A stretch of DNA of 64,000 nucleotides, from positions 1-64,000 of the forward strand of contig SVLT01000006.1 in NCBI GenBank assembly GCA_015067845.1. The letters run 5' to 3'. How positions within the stretch are numbered: the stretch's first letter is position 1; each line of letters opens with the position of its first letter. Of the stretch, positions 43,101 to 52,115 are shown piece after piece. Below the pieces are notes generated by a model. It was given only the letters and a program-made list of their open reading frames with translations. It was not told the DNA's origin and searched no databases. Origin of the DNA: Oscillospiraceae bacterium (lineage in GTDB: Bacteria > Bacillota > Clostridia > Oscillospirales > Oscillospiraceae). Made by a program: the position numbers and the translations under genes.

Positions 43101-43692
43101 AACCTGCCTCCTTCATTTTCTCATAAAATGCTTTTAATGCCACGCCCCGGTGAGAAACTTCATTCTTTTCCTCGGACGACAGCTCCGCCGTGGTTTTGCC
43201 AAAGGGCGGATAGTAAAAAATGGGGTCATAGCCAAAACCGTTTTCACCACGAGCTTCCCGGAGCAGCTCTCCGTGGATCTCTCCCCGGGCCTGAATGACC
43301 TGTCCATTTGGATGGACAAAGGTAATAACGCAGACGAATTTTGCCTGACGCTGACCGTCCGGCACGTGCTCCGTGTTTTTCAGCAACAGCAGCAGTCTGC
43401 CCCAGTCGTCCAGAGACTCGTCAAACCCATAACGGGCGGAGTAGATTCCCGGCTCTCCGTTCAGGGCATCCACAGCGATGCCGGAATCGTCTGCCAATGC
43501 AGGCAGGCCGGTGGCCTTCATCACCGCTTCCGCTTTTTGAAAAGAGTTTTCTTCAAAGGTAGTGCCGGTCTCTTCCACATCAATGTCCACGCCCAGTTGG
43601 GATTGGAGTACCAGTTCAAAACCGAATTTCTCCGTTATTTTGCTGATCTCCACCAGCTTGTGGGGATTTTTGCTTGCCAAAACGACTTTCAT
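43087..43692 (-). CDS. rdgB: XTP/dITP diphosphatase (RdgB/HAM1)
   Basis: Predicted 201-residue pyrophosphatase clearing deaminated purine nucleotides. Motifs: VLASKNPHKLVEI (4-16), TFEENSFQKAEAV, LADDSGIAVDAL, NGFGYDPIF and SHRGVALKAF. Start at 43692 has GGAG five bases upstream; an in-frame ATG at 43713 lacks a site. Ends overlapping yhbY. Confidence 0.95.
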   Translation of the reverse strand: MKVVLASKNPHKLVEISKITEKFGFELVLQSQLGVDIDVEETGTTFEENSFQKAEAVMKATGLPALADDSGIAVDALNGEPGIYSARYGFDESLDDWGRLLLLLKNTEHVPDGQRQAKFVCVITFVHPNGQVIQARGEIHGELLREARGENGFGYDPIFYYPPFGKTTAELSSEEKNEVSHRGVALKAFYEKMKEAGYADK

Positions 43693-43719
43693 AAGCTCTC
43701 CAAATTCTGTCATTGCAAT

Positions 43720-43764
43720 TGTAGGGGCGTGTCGTCCGCGGGCGATTCGTGAATCGCCCCTACG
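43720..43764. repeat. Short palindromic repeat of the TGTAGGGGCG type
   Basis: Outer arms TGTAGGGGCG (43720-43729) and CGCCCCTACG (43755-43764), with an inner perfect hairpin GATTC/GAATC. This resembles miniature inverted-repeat elements that are frequent between genes in gut clostridia. It lies between ftsY and rdgB. No other copy with both arms was noticed in the window. Confidence 0.7.
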
Positions 43765-43767
43765 ACA

Positions 43768-44673
43768 TCAAATCAATGCTTCCACAAATTCTCGGGCGTT
43801 AAAGGGCATCAGATCGTCCGCCTGTTCCCCCACGCCGATGAATTTCACCGGGATCTGCAGGGCGTCCGCCACAGCGATGACGATGCCGCCCTTGGCTGTG
43901 CCGTCCAGCTTGGTCAATGCCATAGCTGTCACACCGGCGATCTCCTTGAACTGCTTTGCCTGGATCAGGCCGTTCTGACCAGTGGTGCCATCCAGCACCA
44001 ACAGCACCTCCCGGGCGCTGTTGGGCAGTTCCCGTTCCACGATACGGCTGATTTTGTTCAGCTCGTTCATCAGATTCTGCTTGTTGTGGAGCCGACCGGC
44101 TGTATCGATGAGGATCACGTCGGATTTTCTTGCCTTTGCGGCCTGAATGCCGTCATACACAACGGACGCCGGGTCTGCGCCCTCATGCTGGCGCACAATG
44201 TCCGCGCCGGTGCGGTTCGCCCAAATCTCCAATTGGTCAGCAGCGGCGGCACGGAAGGTATCTCCCGCCACCAGCATCACCTTTTTCCCCTGGGATACCA
44301 ACTGATTGGCGATCTTGCCAATGGTGGTAGTCTTACCCACACCGTTGACACCAATAACCAGCACAACGGAAGGTGTGGTGGACAAATTCAATGCGGTATC
44401 GCCCACATTCAGCATTTCCACAAGAATTTCTTTCAATGCCGCCTTGGCATCTTCTGTGGTTTTCAGATGCTGTTCCTTCACGGTCTTGCGCAGGCGGTCT
44501 GCGGCCTTGGTGGCCGTCTCCACGCCCAGATCAGCCAAAATCAGACTTTCTTCCAGTTCGTCGTAGAAATCATCGTCGATCTCGCTGAAGCCGGAAAAAA
44601 CGCTGCCAAGGGTGTTGCTCAGCGCATCCCGGGTCTTGGCCATCCCGGCTTTGATCTTATCAAAAAATCCCAT
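43768..44673 (-). CDS. ftsY: Signal recognition particle receptor FtsY
   Basis: Predicted 301-residue SRP GTPase docking translating ribosomes to the membrane. The NG domain is complete: GVNGVGKTTTIGKIA (about 103-117), GDTFRAAAADQL, DTAGRLHNK, TKLDGTAKGG and GVGEQADDL. The acidic A domain of long forms is absent, as in many Firmicutes. Start at 44673 has AAGGAG five bases upstream. Follows smc by 10 bases. Confidence 0.96.
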   Translation of the reverse strand: MGFFDKIKAGMAKTRDALSNTLGSVFSGFSEIDDDFYDELEESLILADLGVETATKAADRLRKTVKEQHLKTTEDAKAALKEILVEMLNVGDTALNLSTTPSVVLVIGVNGVGKTTTIGKIANQLVSQGKKVMLVAGDTFRAAAADQLEIWANRTGADIVRQHEGADPASVVYDGIQAAKARKSDVILIDTAGRLHNKQNLMNELNKISRIVERELPNSAREVLLVLDGTTGQNGLIQAKQFKEIAGVTAMALTKLDGTAKGGIVIAVADALQIPVKFIGVGEQADDLMPFNAREFVEALI

Positions 44674-44683
44674 GGTAACTCCT

Positions 44684-47600
44684 TTATTCCACAATACCCA
44701 GATATTCTTCCATCTGGTTCAGATCCAGACGCAGCAGCTTGGAAACGCCCTGCTCCTGCATGGTCACACCGTAGAGCACATCGGATGCTTCCATAGTACC
44801 CCGGCGGTGGGTGATGACGATGAACTGGGTCTTTTTGCTCAAATTGCGCAGGTAAGTAGCAAACCGTTCCACGTTCCGGTCGTCCAACGCCGCATCGATC
44901 TCGTCCAGCAGGCAGAACGGGGTGGGCCGCACCTTCAAAATGGCAAAGTACAAAGCCGTTGCCACGAACGCCTTTTCGCCGCCGGACAAGAGCGTGATGG
45001 TTTTCAGCTGCTTTCCGGGGGGCTGTACACGGATCTCGATACCGCAGGTCAGAGGCTCTTCCGGATCCTCCAGAATCAGCCGACCGCTGCCGCCGCCGAA
45101 CATCTCCGTAAAGACCTCGGAGAAATACCGGTCGATCTTTGCAAATTCTTCCACAAAAATGACGGTCATTTCCTTGGTAATATCCCGAATGATGCCTTCC
45201 AGCTCCCGCTTGGAGGTCAGCACATCGTCTCTTTGCTCGCAGAGGTAGGAATACCGTTCGTTCACACGGGCATATTCCTCGATGGCACCCAGGTTGGGCG
45301 TGCCCAGCAGAGTAATTTTCCGTTTCAGCTCAGAAATTCTCCGGTTGCCTGCCGCCACGGACTCGATCTGTCCGCGATGCTCCGGTGCGGTGCCGGGTGT
45401 CAGGCCGTAGGAATCCCACAGCTTGTCGATGATCTGCTTTTCCTCCATGGCCGTGGTGGTCTTCTTATTTTCCAGCAACGCGCAGGCCCGTTCCATATTC
45501 AAAATGTCTTTGTTCTTTTCCTGGCTTTCCCGTTCGCTCCGGGTCTTGGTGGCCTCCGCCTCGCTGCGCTGCTGCATCACATTTTGCAGCTCCTTGCGCT
45601 GGGCATCCGCATCCGCGTCATTTTCTTCCTGACGCTTCAGAACCTGGGCGATCTCATTTTCCAGCCGGACATTGTCCGCTTCGATCTGGCGGATCAGCGC
45701 CAGCTTATTCTCCCGGTCACCGGCCATGGCATTACGCAGGTTTTGCAGATCTGCAATATGGGTCTGTGCCGTTGTTTTTTCCGCTTCCAAAGCCGCTGCG
45801 GCAGTACGCAGAACGGTCATTTCCTCGGTCAGAACATTGGTCTTTTCCGCAGTCTCTGTCTGACTGCCCTCCAAGCCGGCAATGGATACACGCACCTGGG
45901 CCAGTTCCGCTGTATAGACCTGGATCTTGGCCTGGTTGGCGGCGTAACGCTCCCGATCCAGCTGCTGACGCTGCTGCAATGCATCCATTTCCCGCTGTGC
46001 GGAGACGATGGCATCCACAATGGCGGTGAGCAAAATCTCATGCTGCTTTTCCGCGCCTTCCAGCCGCAGGACCTGATCCTGGGCCGTACGCAGCTGCTCC
46101 CGGGCGGCAGTAAGTTCAAATTCCACCTGGTCGACCTGCCGCTGCGCTTCCTGCAACTGGGTCTCAGTGGCTGCTTTTTCCTTTTCCAGTTCTTTTTCCT
46201 GAGCTGTGAGCTTTTCCAGCTCGTTGGCCCGGGAGAGGATACCGGCTTCCTTGTTCACCGCGCCACCGGTCATGGAACCGCCGGGGTTCATGACCTGGCC
46301 GTCCAGAGTGACGATCTTAAAGCGGTTGTTGTACTTTCCGGCCATGGCAATGGCCGCATCCATATCCTGCACCAGGACAGTTCTGGCCAGCAAATAGGCA
46401 ACCACATCCTGATACTGCTTTTCACATTCCACCAGATCCGATGCGATACCGATAAATCCGCGGCACTTATCCAGACCGTTTTCCGTCAGCTTCTTGCCCT
46501 GCATTTCGGAGATGGGCAAACAGGTGACCCGTCCCGTGCCGGTGCGTTTCAGATAGGACAGAACCGCCTTGCCGTCCTGCTTGTCCCCTACCACGATGTT
46601 CTGCATAGCCGCGCCAAGGGCGATCTCGATGGCTACAGTGTAATCATCCTCCGTCCGGATCAGACGGGACACCGGTCCGTGAACGCCACGCAAGGCACCT
46701 CTCTGGGCTTCCTGCATGACCGCTTTCACGGACTTGTTGTAGCTGTCGAAATCCCGTTCCATTGCCCGGAACACCCGGGTCTTGGCGGTGATGGAATCCA
46801 ATTTGCTTGTCTGCTCCCGGAGCAGCTCTGCCAGCTCGTCCCGGCGTTTCAGTCGGGTGTTCTGGCGCAAGGTGTAGCCGGAAATGGTGTTTTCGTTGGC
46901 GGTCACATCATCCTGTGCCCGGCGCAGCTCCGTCTGACAGGCATCCAAATCGTCCTGGGCCGCCTGCTTTCTGTCCTCACCGGATCGCAGATCGGTTTCC
47001 AGTATCTGCATACGCTGAGCCGTCTGCTCCATGCTCTCGTCCAGGCCGCGAATATCCGCCTCCCGGCCGGCAATATCCGCAGCAAGGCTGGACTCCTTGC
47101 CCCGCAATTCCAGGAATTGCCGGGTTATACCCTGGGCGCTGACGGTCATTTCCGTCAACTGCTGCTGCAAGGCATCGATGGCAACCTTCTTCTGGGCCAG
47201 CTCGGCTTCAATGGACGCAATGCGGTCACCCGCCTGCTCGATCTGGGCGATGATGCCGCCGCTGCGGTCCTGCTCACCACGGAGTTCTTCCTCAATACGC
47301 TGAATGTTGCCATCGTTATTTTCCACATTGCCACGCAAAACGGCGATCTGGCCGTCCAGCTGCTGATGGTTGGCATCCAGCATATTCACCTTCACACGGA
47401 CAGTTTCCAGTTCCTCGTCCTTCTGCCGCAAAAGGGCGGACAGTTCCTCGGACTGGGCATAGAGCTTGTCCAGGTCATCATGGGCCTGTTGCAGCACAAA
47501 TGAAGCAGAAGCATAGTCCTCTTCCGCCTTTTTGGCCGCCGCAGAGAGCTTCTCCAGGGTATCCAGCCAAACGGCAACCTCCACGCCCTGAAGCTCCTCT

Positions 47601-48256
47601 TTCATTTCCAGATATTTTTTCGCTTTTTCAGACTGCTCTCTCAAAGGATCCAGCTGCAATTCCAGCTCGGAGATCTTGTCACCGATACGCAGCAGGTTGT
47701 CCTCTGTATGAGCCAGCTTACGCTCGGTCTCTTCCTTGCGGTGGCGGTATTTGGAGATACCGGCAGCTTCCTCAAAAATCTCCCGGCGATCCGCGCTCTT
47801 CAAAGAGAGAATTTCGTCGATACGGCCCTGGCCGATGTTGGAGTAGCCTTCACGACCCAAGCCGGTATCCATGAACAGCTCATGGATGTCCCGGAGTCTT
47901 GCGGACTGGCGGTTGATATAGTATTCACTGTCGCCGCTGCGATAATACCGACGGGTGATGGACACATCATCCGCATCATAAGGCAGGGCGCGGTCCGTAT
48001 TGTCCAATGTCAAAGTAGCCTCGGCAAAGCCCACCGCAGAACGCTTCTGGGTACCGCCGAAGATCACATCCTCCATCTTTGCGCCGCGAAGAGTCTTGCT
48101 GCTCTGTTCACCCATGACCCAAAGGATGGCATCGGAAATATTCGATTTACCGGAACCGTTGGGGCCGACGATGGCGGTGATGTCGTCACCGAAGCGGATC
48201 AGCGTTTTATCCGGGAAGGACTTAAATCCCTGCACTTCCAAAGATTTTAAATACAC
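44684..48256 (-). CDS. smc: Chromosome segregation protein SMC
   Basis: Predicted 1,190-residue SMC ATPase organising the chromosome. N-terminal Walker A GPNGSGKSNISDA (near 33-45), long coiled coils, hinge around 510-680 with GAAMQNIVV and GGAVNKEAG, C-terminal signature LLSGGEKAFVA near 1088 and Walker B FCLLDEIDAALDD. The GTG at 48256 is chosen: AAGGGG lies seven bases before it and the protein then starts VYLKSLEVQGFKSF. rnc, the common upstream partner, is not here. Confidence 0.96.
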   Translation of the reverse strand: MYLKSLEVQGFKSFPDKTLIRFGDDITAIVGPNGSGKSNISDAILWVMGEQSSKTLRGAKMEDVIFGGTQKRSAVGFAEATLTLDNTDRALPYDADDVSITRRYYRSGDSEYYINRQSARLRDIHELFMDTGLGREGYSNIGQGRIDEILSLKSADRREIFEEAAGISKYRHRKEETERKLAHTEDNLLRIGDKISELELQLDPLREQSEKAKKYLEMKEELQGVEVAVWLDTLEKLSAAAKKAEEDYASASFVLQQAHDDLDKLYAQSEELSALLRQKDEELETVRVKVNMLDANHQQLDGQIAVLRGNVENNDGNIQRIEEELRGEQDRSGGIIAQIEQAGDRIASIEAELAQKKVAIDALQQQLTEMTVSAQGITRQFLELRGKESSLAADIAGREADIRGLDESMEQTAQRMQILETDLRSGEDRKQAAQDDLDACQTELRRAQDDVTANENTISGYTLRQNTRLKRRDELAELLREQTSKLDSITAKTRVFRAMERDFDSYNKSVKAVMQEAQRGALRGVHGPVSRLIRTEDDYTVAIEIALGAAMQNIVVGDKQDGKAVLSYLKRTGTGRVTCLPISEMQGKKLTENGLDKCRGFIGIASDLVECEKQYQDVVAYLLARTVLVQDMDAAIAMAGKYNNRFKIVTLDGQVMNPGGSMTGGAVNKEAGILSRANELEKLTAQEKELEKEKAATETQLQEAQRQVDQVEFELTAAREQLRTAQDQVLRLEGAEKQHEILLTAIVDAIVSAQREMDALQQRQQLDRERYAANQAKIQVYTAELAQVRVSIAGLEGSQTETAEKTNVLTEEMTVLRTAAAALEAEKTTAQTHIADLQNLRNAMAGDRENKLALIRQIEADNVRLENEIAQVLKRQEENDADADAQRKELQNVMQQRSEAEATKTRSERESQEKNKDILNMERACALLENKKTTTAMEEKQIIDKLWDSYGLTPGTAPEHRGQIESVAAGNRRISELKRKITLLGTPNLGAIEEYARVNERYSYLCEQRDDVLTSKRELEGIIRDITKEMTVIFVEEFAKIDRYFSEVFTEMFGGGSGRLILEDPEEPLTCGIEIRVQPPGKQLKTITLLSGGEKAFVATALYFAILKVRPTPFCLLDEIDAALDDRNVERFATYLRNLSKKTQFIVITHRRGTMEASDVLYGVTMQEQGVSKLLRLDLNQMEEYLGIVE

Positions 48257-48295
48257 AACAAAACCCCTTATCTCTATGTAAAAAAGTATCAGCTT

Positions 48296-48324
48296 ATTAT
48301 ATTCCAAAAGCTGAAAAAAAGCAA
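48296..48324 (-). promoter_or_regulatory. Promoter of smc-ftsY
   Basis: TTGCTT (48319-48324) and TATAAT (48296-48301) on the minus strand with a 17-base spacer, 40 bases before the smc start. Confidence 0.78.
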
Positions 48325-48366
48325 GGATTTATTTCAGTTTTCTGCCTTTTCCCATTTTGTGGTTTC

Positions 48367-48395
48367 TTGACTTTTTCCACGGGCGATGGTAGAAT
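48367..48395 (+). promoter_or_regulatory. Promoter of the first deacetylase gene
   Basis: TTGACT (48367-48372) and TAGAAT (48390-48395) with a 17-base spacer, 29 bases before the start at 48424. A second TATAAT follows at once at 48396. Confidence 0.78.
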
Positions 48396-48423
48396 TATAA
48401 TATACATTCCAAGGAAGGCTGAT

Positions 48424-49542
48424 ATGATGTATTACTGTCCTGAGTGCAAAAAGAAATTTCGTGAATATCGGCGGCGCTGTCCCGTATGCGGCGGACGGTG
48501 CAATCGCAGTGACAACCGCACCATTTTGCTGATCGTTGGTGTCGGTGTGCTCTTTTTGCTTTTGCTGGGGCTGATCCTTGTGCTGTTCAACTCCGGAGAT
48601 CCCGGCAACGGCACCAGCGGCAGCTCCTCCCTCCCGGCATCCTCCTCTTCCCAGTCTTCTACGCAATCCACGGCATCTGCCCCAAGCAGTTCTGTTCCCG
48701 GCAGTTCCGCCCCAACTACTTCCGTACCACCCTCCTCAGCGGTGCCTCCCTCCTCTTCGGCGGCCCCTCCTGCCTCCTCCGGGACGACCACCGGCATCGG
48801 ACTGTATACCTGGGATGAGCTGAATGCCATGGACAAGACTTACAGTACAGGCGGTTTCGGCGCGGGCCGCGGTCAAAACCATGCCCGGCCCTCTACCCCG
48901 GTAGCGGAGCAGAAGAAATATTCCCAATATGACGCATATTTCATCGGTGAGGATACCAAAACCGTTTATCTCACCTTTGACTGTGGCTACGAGTATTACG
49001 CAACGGATGCAAACGGCCAAAAATATCCGGTCACTGGAAAGATTTTGGATGTTTTGAAAGAAAAGAATGTCAAAGGCGTTTTCTTCATCACTATGGACTA
49101 TGCGGAGTCCGAACCAGCTCTTGTACAGCGGATGATCGACGAGGGCCATGTAGTGGGCAATCACACCAATAATCACCCGGTCATGCCCGCGCAGACCATT
49201 GAAAAGATGGAGTACGAGGTCATGAGTCTCCACGAGTATGTGCTGGAACACTTCGGTTACAAGATGTTCCTGTTCCGTCCGCCCACGGGCGCGTATTCCG
49301 TACAATCCCTGGCAGTCCTGCAAAATCTGGGCTACAAGACGGTTCTGTGGAGCTTCCAGCATTACGATTACGACACAAACGACCAGCCCTCCAACACCAC
49401 CGCATACAATACCATCACCAATAATGCACACAACGGTGCGATCTATCTGCTGCACGCCATTTCCGAAGCCAATGCGGCAGTTCTGGGTGATGTTATTGAC
49501 TATCTCAACACAGAAGGCTACACCATCCAACTGTTCTCTTAA
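48424..49542 (+). CDS. Membrane-anchored polysaccharide deacetylase (PdaA-like) with zinc ribbon
   Basis: Predicted 372-residue protein. A cytoplasmic zinc ribbon (Cys5, Cys8, Cys19, Cys22), one membrane helix (about 33-54), a Ser/Pro/Thr-rich linker (about 58-125) and an outer NodB domain. Catalytic motif 1 is TFDCGYE (near 183), the PdaA variant of TFDDG; motif 2 is NHTNNHP; motif 3 FRPPTGAYS. PdaA enzymes deacetylate muramic acid for cortex delta-lactam. The zinc ribbon is an unusual addition. Confidence 0.87.
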   Translation: MMYYCPECKKKFREYRRRCPVCGGRCNRSDNRTILLIVGVGVLFLLLLGLILVLFNSGDPGNGTSGSSSLPASSSSQSSTQSTASAPSSSVPGSSAPTTSVPPSSAVPPSSSAAPPASSGTTTGIGLYTWDELNAMDKTYSTGGFGAGRGQNHARPSTPVAEQKKYSQYDAYFIGEDTKTVYLTFDCGYEYYATDANGQKYPVTGKILDVLKEKNVKGVFFITMDYAESEPALVQRMIDEGHVVGNHTNNHPVMPAQTIEKMEYEVMSLHEYVLEHFGYKMFLFRPPTGAYSVQSLAVLQNLGYKTVLWSFQHYDYDTNDQPSNTTAYNTITNNAHNGAIYLLHAISEANAAVLGDVIDYLNTEGYTIQLFS

Positions 49543-49550
49543 CGCATGAA

Positions 49551-49578
49551 CCTCCCTGGTTTTTTCCAGGGAGGTTTT
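49551..49578 (+). terminator. Terminator after the first deacetylase gene
   Basis: Arms CCTCCCTGG and CCAGGGAGG with a T-rich loop and five T residues after. Confidence 0.9.
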
Positions 49579-49630
49579 TCTTGCATTTGCGCCCATCCTG
49601 TGGTAAAATCGCCGCAAAAGGAGGTATACT

Positions 49631-50599
49631 ATGAAACCAAATACCTTGCGCCTGCTGATCGTGATTTTATCCGCCGTTTTGGTCGTTTTATTGACATTGG
49701 CTCTGGGGATGAATCCATCCACCGACGCGCCTGATACCAGCGGATCTTCCCAAACCGCAGCTCCGTCCGGTACCCAGTCCGTTCCTTCCTCCTCTCAGCC
49801 GCAGTCCAGTCCTCCGTCCTCGTCCTCTGTGCCGGCGACCTCCACGCCGCCTGCAACAACGCAGCCCACCGGTGACTATATCGGCAATCTGTATACCCGG
49901 GAGCAGTTGGAGGCTATGGAATCCCAGAGCACCGGCTACGGCGCAGGCAAAGAGGTGGACAGCAAAAACCGGCCCACCTACGCCATCAGTCTGGACAAAA
50001 AGTATGAGAAGTACGACGCCCACTTCATCTGCCCGGACGACGGAAAAATTTATCTGACCTACAATTTCACCTATGAACACGAAGGCCTTGTACAGAAAAC
50101 ACTGAACATTCTGAAAGAAAAGGATGTGCAGTGCGTCATATTCATCGACAAATCCTTTGCCCAAACCTATCCCCACATGGTTCAGCAAATCCTGGATGAC
50201 GGTCACATTTTGGCGAACCATTGCACCACCCATCCCGACCTGCCTACCCTGTCCATTGATGAGATCGTCGACCAGATCATGGACATCCACAACTACATCA
50301 AGGATACCTACAACTATGAAATGAAATTCTTCCGTCCGCCCAGCGGTTACTTCTCAGAGCAGGTTTGGGCCATCGCCCAGAGCCTGGGCTACCGCAGCTA
50401 CAACTGGAGCTTCACCTATCTGGACTGGGATACGGACAACCAGCCCGCCCCCTCGGAAACCTTGGAGAAAATGGTAAATGCCCTGCACAGCGGTGCCATC
50501 TATCAGCTCCACGCCATTTCCTCTGCCAACGCCGGTGCGCTGCCCGATTTCATCGATGCTGTCCGGGCTAACGGATTTGAATTTGCATTGCTGCCGTAA
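49631..50599 (+). CDS. Polysaccharide deacetylase-like protein lacking the catalytic aspartate
   Basis: Predicted 322-residue relative of the preceding protein: N-terminal membrane helix (about 6-27), Ser/Pro/Thr-rich linker (about 30-80) and NodB domain. Motif 1 reads TYNFTYE (near 140) where an active enzyme has TFDxG, so the catalytic and metal-binding Asp is gone. The two histidines of NHCTTHP and FRPPSGYFS remain. It may bind glycan without turnover, or have decayed. Own ribosome site AAAGGAGG. Confidence 0.85.
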   Translation: MKPNTLRLLIVILSAVLVVLLTLALGMNPSTDAPDTSGSSQTAAPSGTQSVPSSSQPQSSPPSSSSVPATSTPPATTQPTGDYIGNLYTREQLEAMESQSTGYGAGKEVDSKNRPTYAISLDKKYEKYDAHFICPDDGKIYLTYNFTYEHEGLVQKTLNILKEKDVQCVIFIDKSFAQTYPHMVQQILDDGHILANHCTTHPDLPTLSIDEIVDQIMDIHNYIKDTYNYEMKFFRPPSGYFSEQVWAIAQSLGYRSYNWSFTYLDWDTDNQPAPSETLEKMVNALHSGAIYQLHAISSANAGALPDFIDAVRANGFEFALLP

Positions 50600-50639
50600 A
50601 CAAAAAGGAACGCTTCTTGTGAAGCGTTCCTTTTTGTTT
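50598..50639. terminator. Bidirectional terminator
   Basis: Perfect 19-bp arms (50598-50616 and 50621-50639) with A/T tails between converging deacetylase genes. Confidence 0.92.
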
Positions 50640-52086
50640 AGTTATTCACGCCGTGGTGGCAGACGGGGCTGCTGGAAGTCAAGGCCTGGAAGCTGTATCC
50701 GTTCTGGATGCCCCAAATGAGGATCCGCTCCACAGCATCCACGCTGAAGCCATGGATATCATGCTGCAAGACCACTGCGGTCTTCTTGCCGCTGATGCCC
50801 TGGATCACATTGTTGTACACCTCGTCCGCAGTTTTTGCGCCGCCGGCATCGCCGCTGCTGACATTCCAGTCAAAATACTGGAAGCCCTGATCCTTCACCG
50901 CCTGAGTCAGCTGGGTCATAATACCAGCGCAGTATTTCTTGCTGATGGTATTGGAGCTGCCGCCGGGGAAGCGCATCAACGTGGTGGTCACGCCGGTGTA
51001 ATCCTTGATGATCTTCTGCATTTTATACAGATCATTGAAAAACGCTTCTTCACTGGCGTAGATCTTGGAATAATCATGGGTCACCGAGTGCATACCGATG
51101 CTGTGACCGCCTTTGACCATGGCATTGAGCAAGGTCTTCATGTTATGGCCGGTATTCACCACAAAGAAGGTGGCTTTGGCATCGTATTGCGCCAAAAGAT
51201 CCAACAGACGCTGGGTGTGCTTGCTGGGGCCGTCGTCAAAGGTCAGGTAGATCACTTTGCCGTCCGGATTCACCGTAGACGGCTGCTTGATGGGCTTGAC
51301 TGTGACCGTTCTCTGGGCCGTTGCCTCATTGCCGGAGCTGTCCGCCACCTTGTAGGTCAGGGTATAGGTTCCTGCGTGGTAGATATTCACAGAACCTTCG
51401 ATCTGTACCTGCGCGGTGATATCGCCGTCAATGTTGTCGTTGGCGGTATAGCCGGGATCTTCATAGGCATCGCCTGCATTGATGGTGATGCTTGCATCAC
51501 CTTTCAGCGTAACCGTGGGGGCAGTCACATCTGTACGAACAATGGGGCGCTCCACCGTTGTCTCATTTCCGGAGCTGTCCGAAACGGTGTAGTAGACCAC
51601 ATCATTTTCTGTGCGAATCTGAACCTTATCCGTGAGGTCGCCGTCGTAATCATCCTGGGCGGTGTAGCCCTCTTCCTGGTAGTCCTCACCGGGCAGGGTG
51701 ATATATCCCGGCTTGGTTTGCAGGGTGATCACCGGCGCGGTGGCATCCACAACGGAAACTTCCAGCTTGACTGTCTTACTCAGCCACAAATACTGCGCTT
51801 TATAGACGATCTCATAGGTGCCCAGCTTGGTGGTATCCACCGTTCCGGAGACCTCAACATCCACCTTTTCCCCGTTGGCAGTCGCCACCGCCACCGGCTG
51901 TTGGAAGGTATCTTTTCCGTATACAAGTTGGATCGGGTCTGTGCCGCCATCCACCGTCAGCTGCAAATCAATGCTCAGGCTGACCGCAACAAAAATCAGA
52001 ATTGCCAGAACGATCAGCGAAATACCGCCGATCACCAGCAAACGGTCTGTATTCATGCCCGAAAACTTGCCTTTTTTCTTTTTCAT
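50638..52086 (-). CDS. Polysaccharide deacetylase with two DUF5011-type Ig-like repeats
   Basis: Predicted 482-residue cell-surface protein: basic start, membrane helix (about 17-40), a beta domain, two DUF5011-like repeats (about 118-190 and 195-265; each with YTVSDSSGNE or YKVADSSGNE), then a NodB domain. TFDDGPS (near 285), HSVTHDY, RFPGG and LQHDIHG are all intact, so it should act as an N-deacetylase of peptidoglycan or another surface glycan. The start at 52086 has GGAGG five bases upstream. Confidence 0.92.
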   Translation of the reverse strand: MKKKKGKFSGMNTDRLLVIGGISLIVLAILIFVAVSLSIDLQLTVDGGTDPIQLVYGKDTFQQPVAVATANGEKVDVEVSGTVDTTKLGTYEIVYKAQYLWLSKTVKLEVSVVDATAPVITLQTKPGYITLPGEDYQEEGYTAQDDYDGDLTDKVQIRTENDVVYYTVSDSSGNETTVERPIVRTDVTAPTVTLKGDASITINAGDAYEDPGYTANDNIDGDITAQVQIEGSVNIYHAGTYTLTYKVADSSGNEATAQRTVTVKPIKQPSTVNPDGKVIYLTFDDGPSKHTQRLLDLLAQYDAKATFFVVNTGHNMKTLLNAMVKGGHSIGMHSVTHDYSKIYASEEAFFNDLYKMQKIIKDYTGVTTTLMRFPGGSSNTISKKYCAGIMTQLTQAVKDQGFQYFDWNVSSGDAGGAKTADEVYNNVIQGISGKKTAVVLQHDIHGFSVDAVERILIWGIQNGYSFQALTSSSPVCHHGVNN

Positions 52087-52115
52087 GGGTTCCTCCAATT
52101 GAACTCTTTGCTATC

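Noticed and set aside
44612..47503. Open frame of 963 codons opposite smc
   Set aside because: Antisense shadow of smc; no domain, no ribosome site and low-complexity Leu/Gly/His composition.
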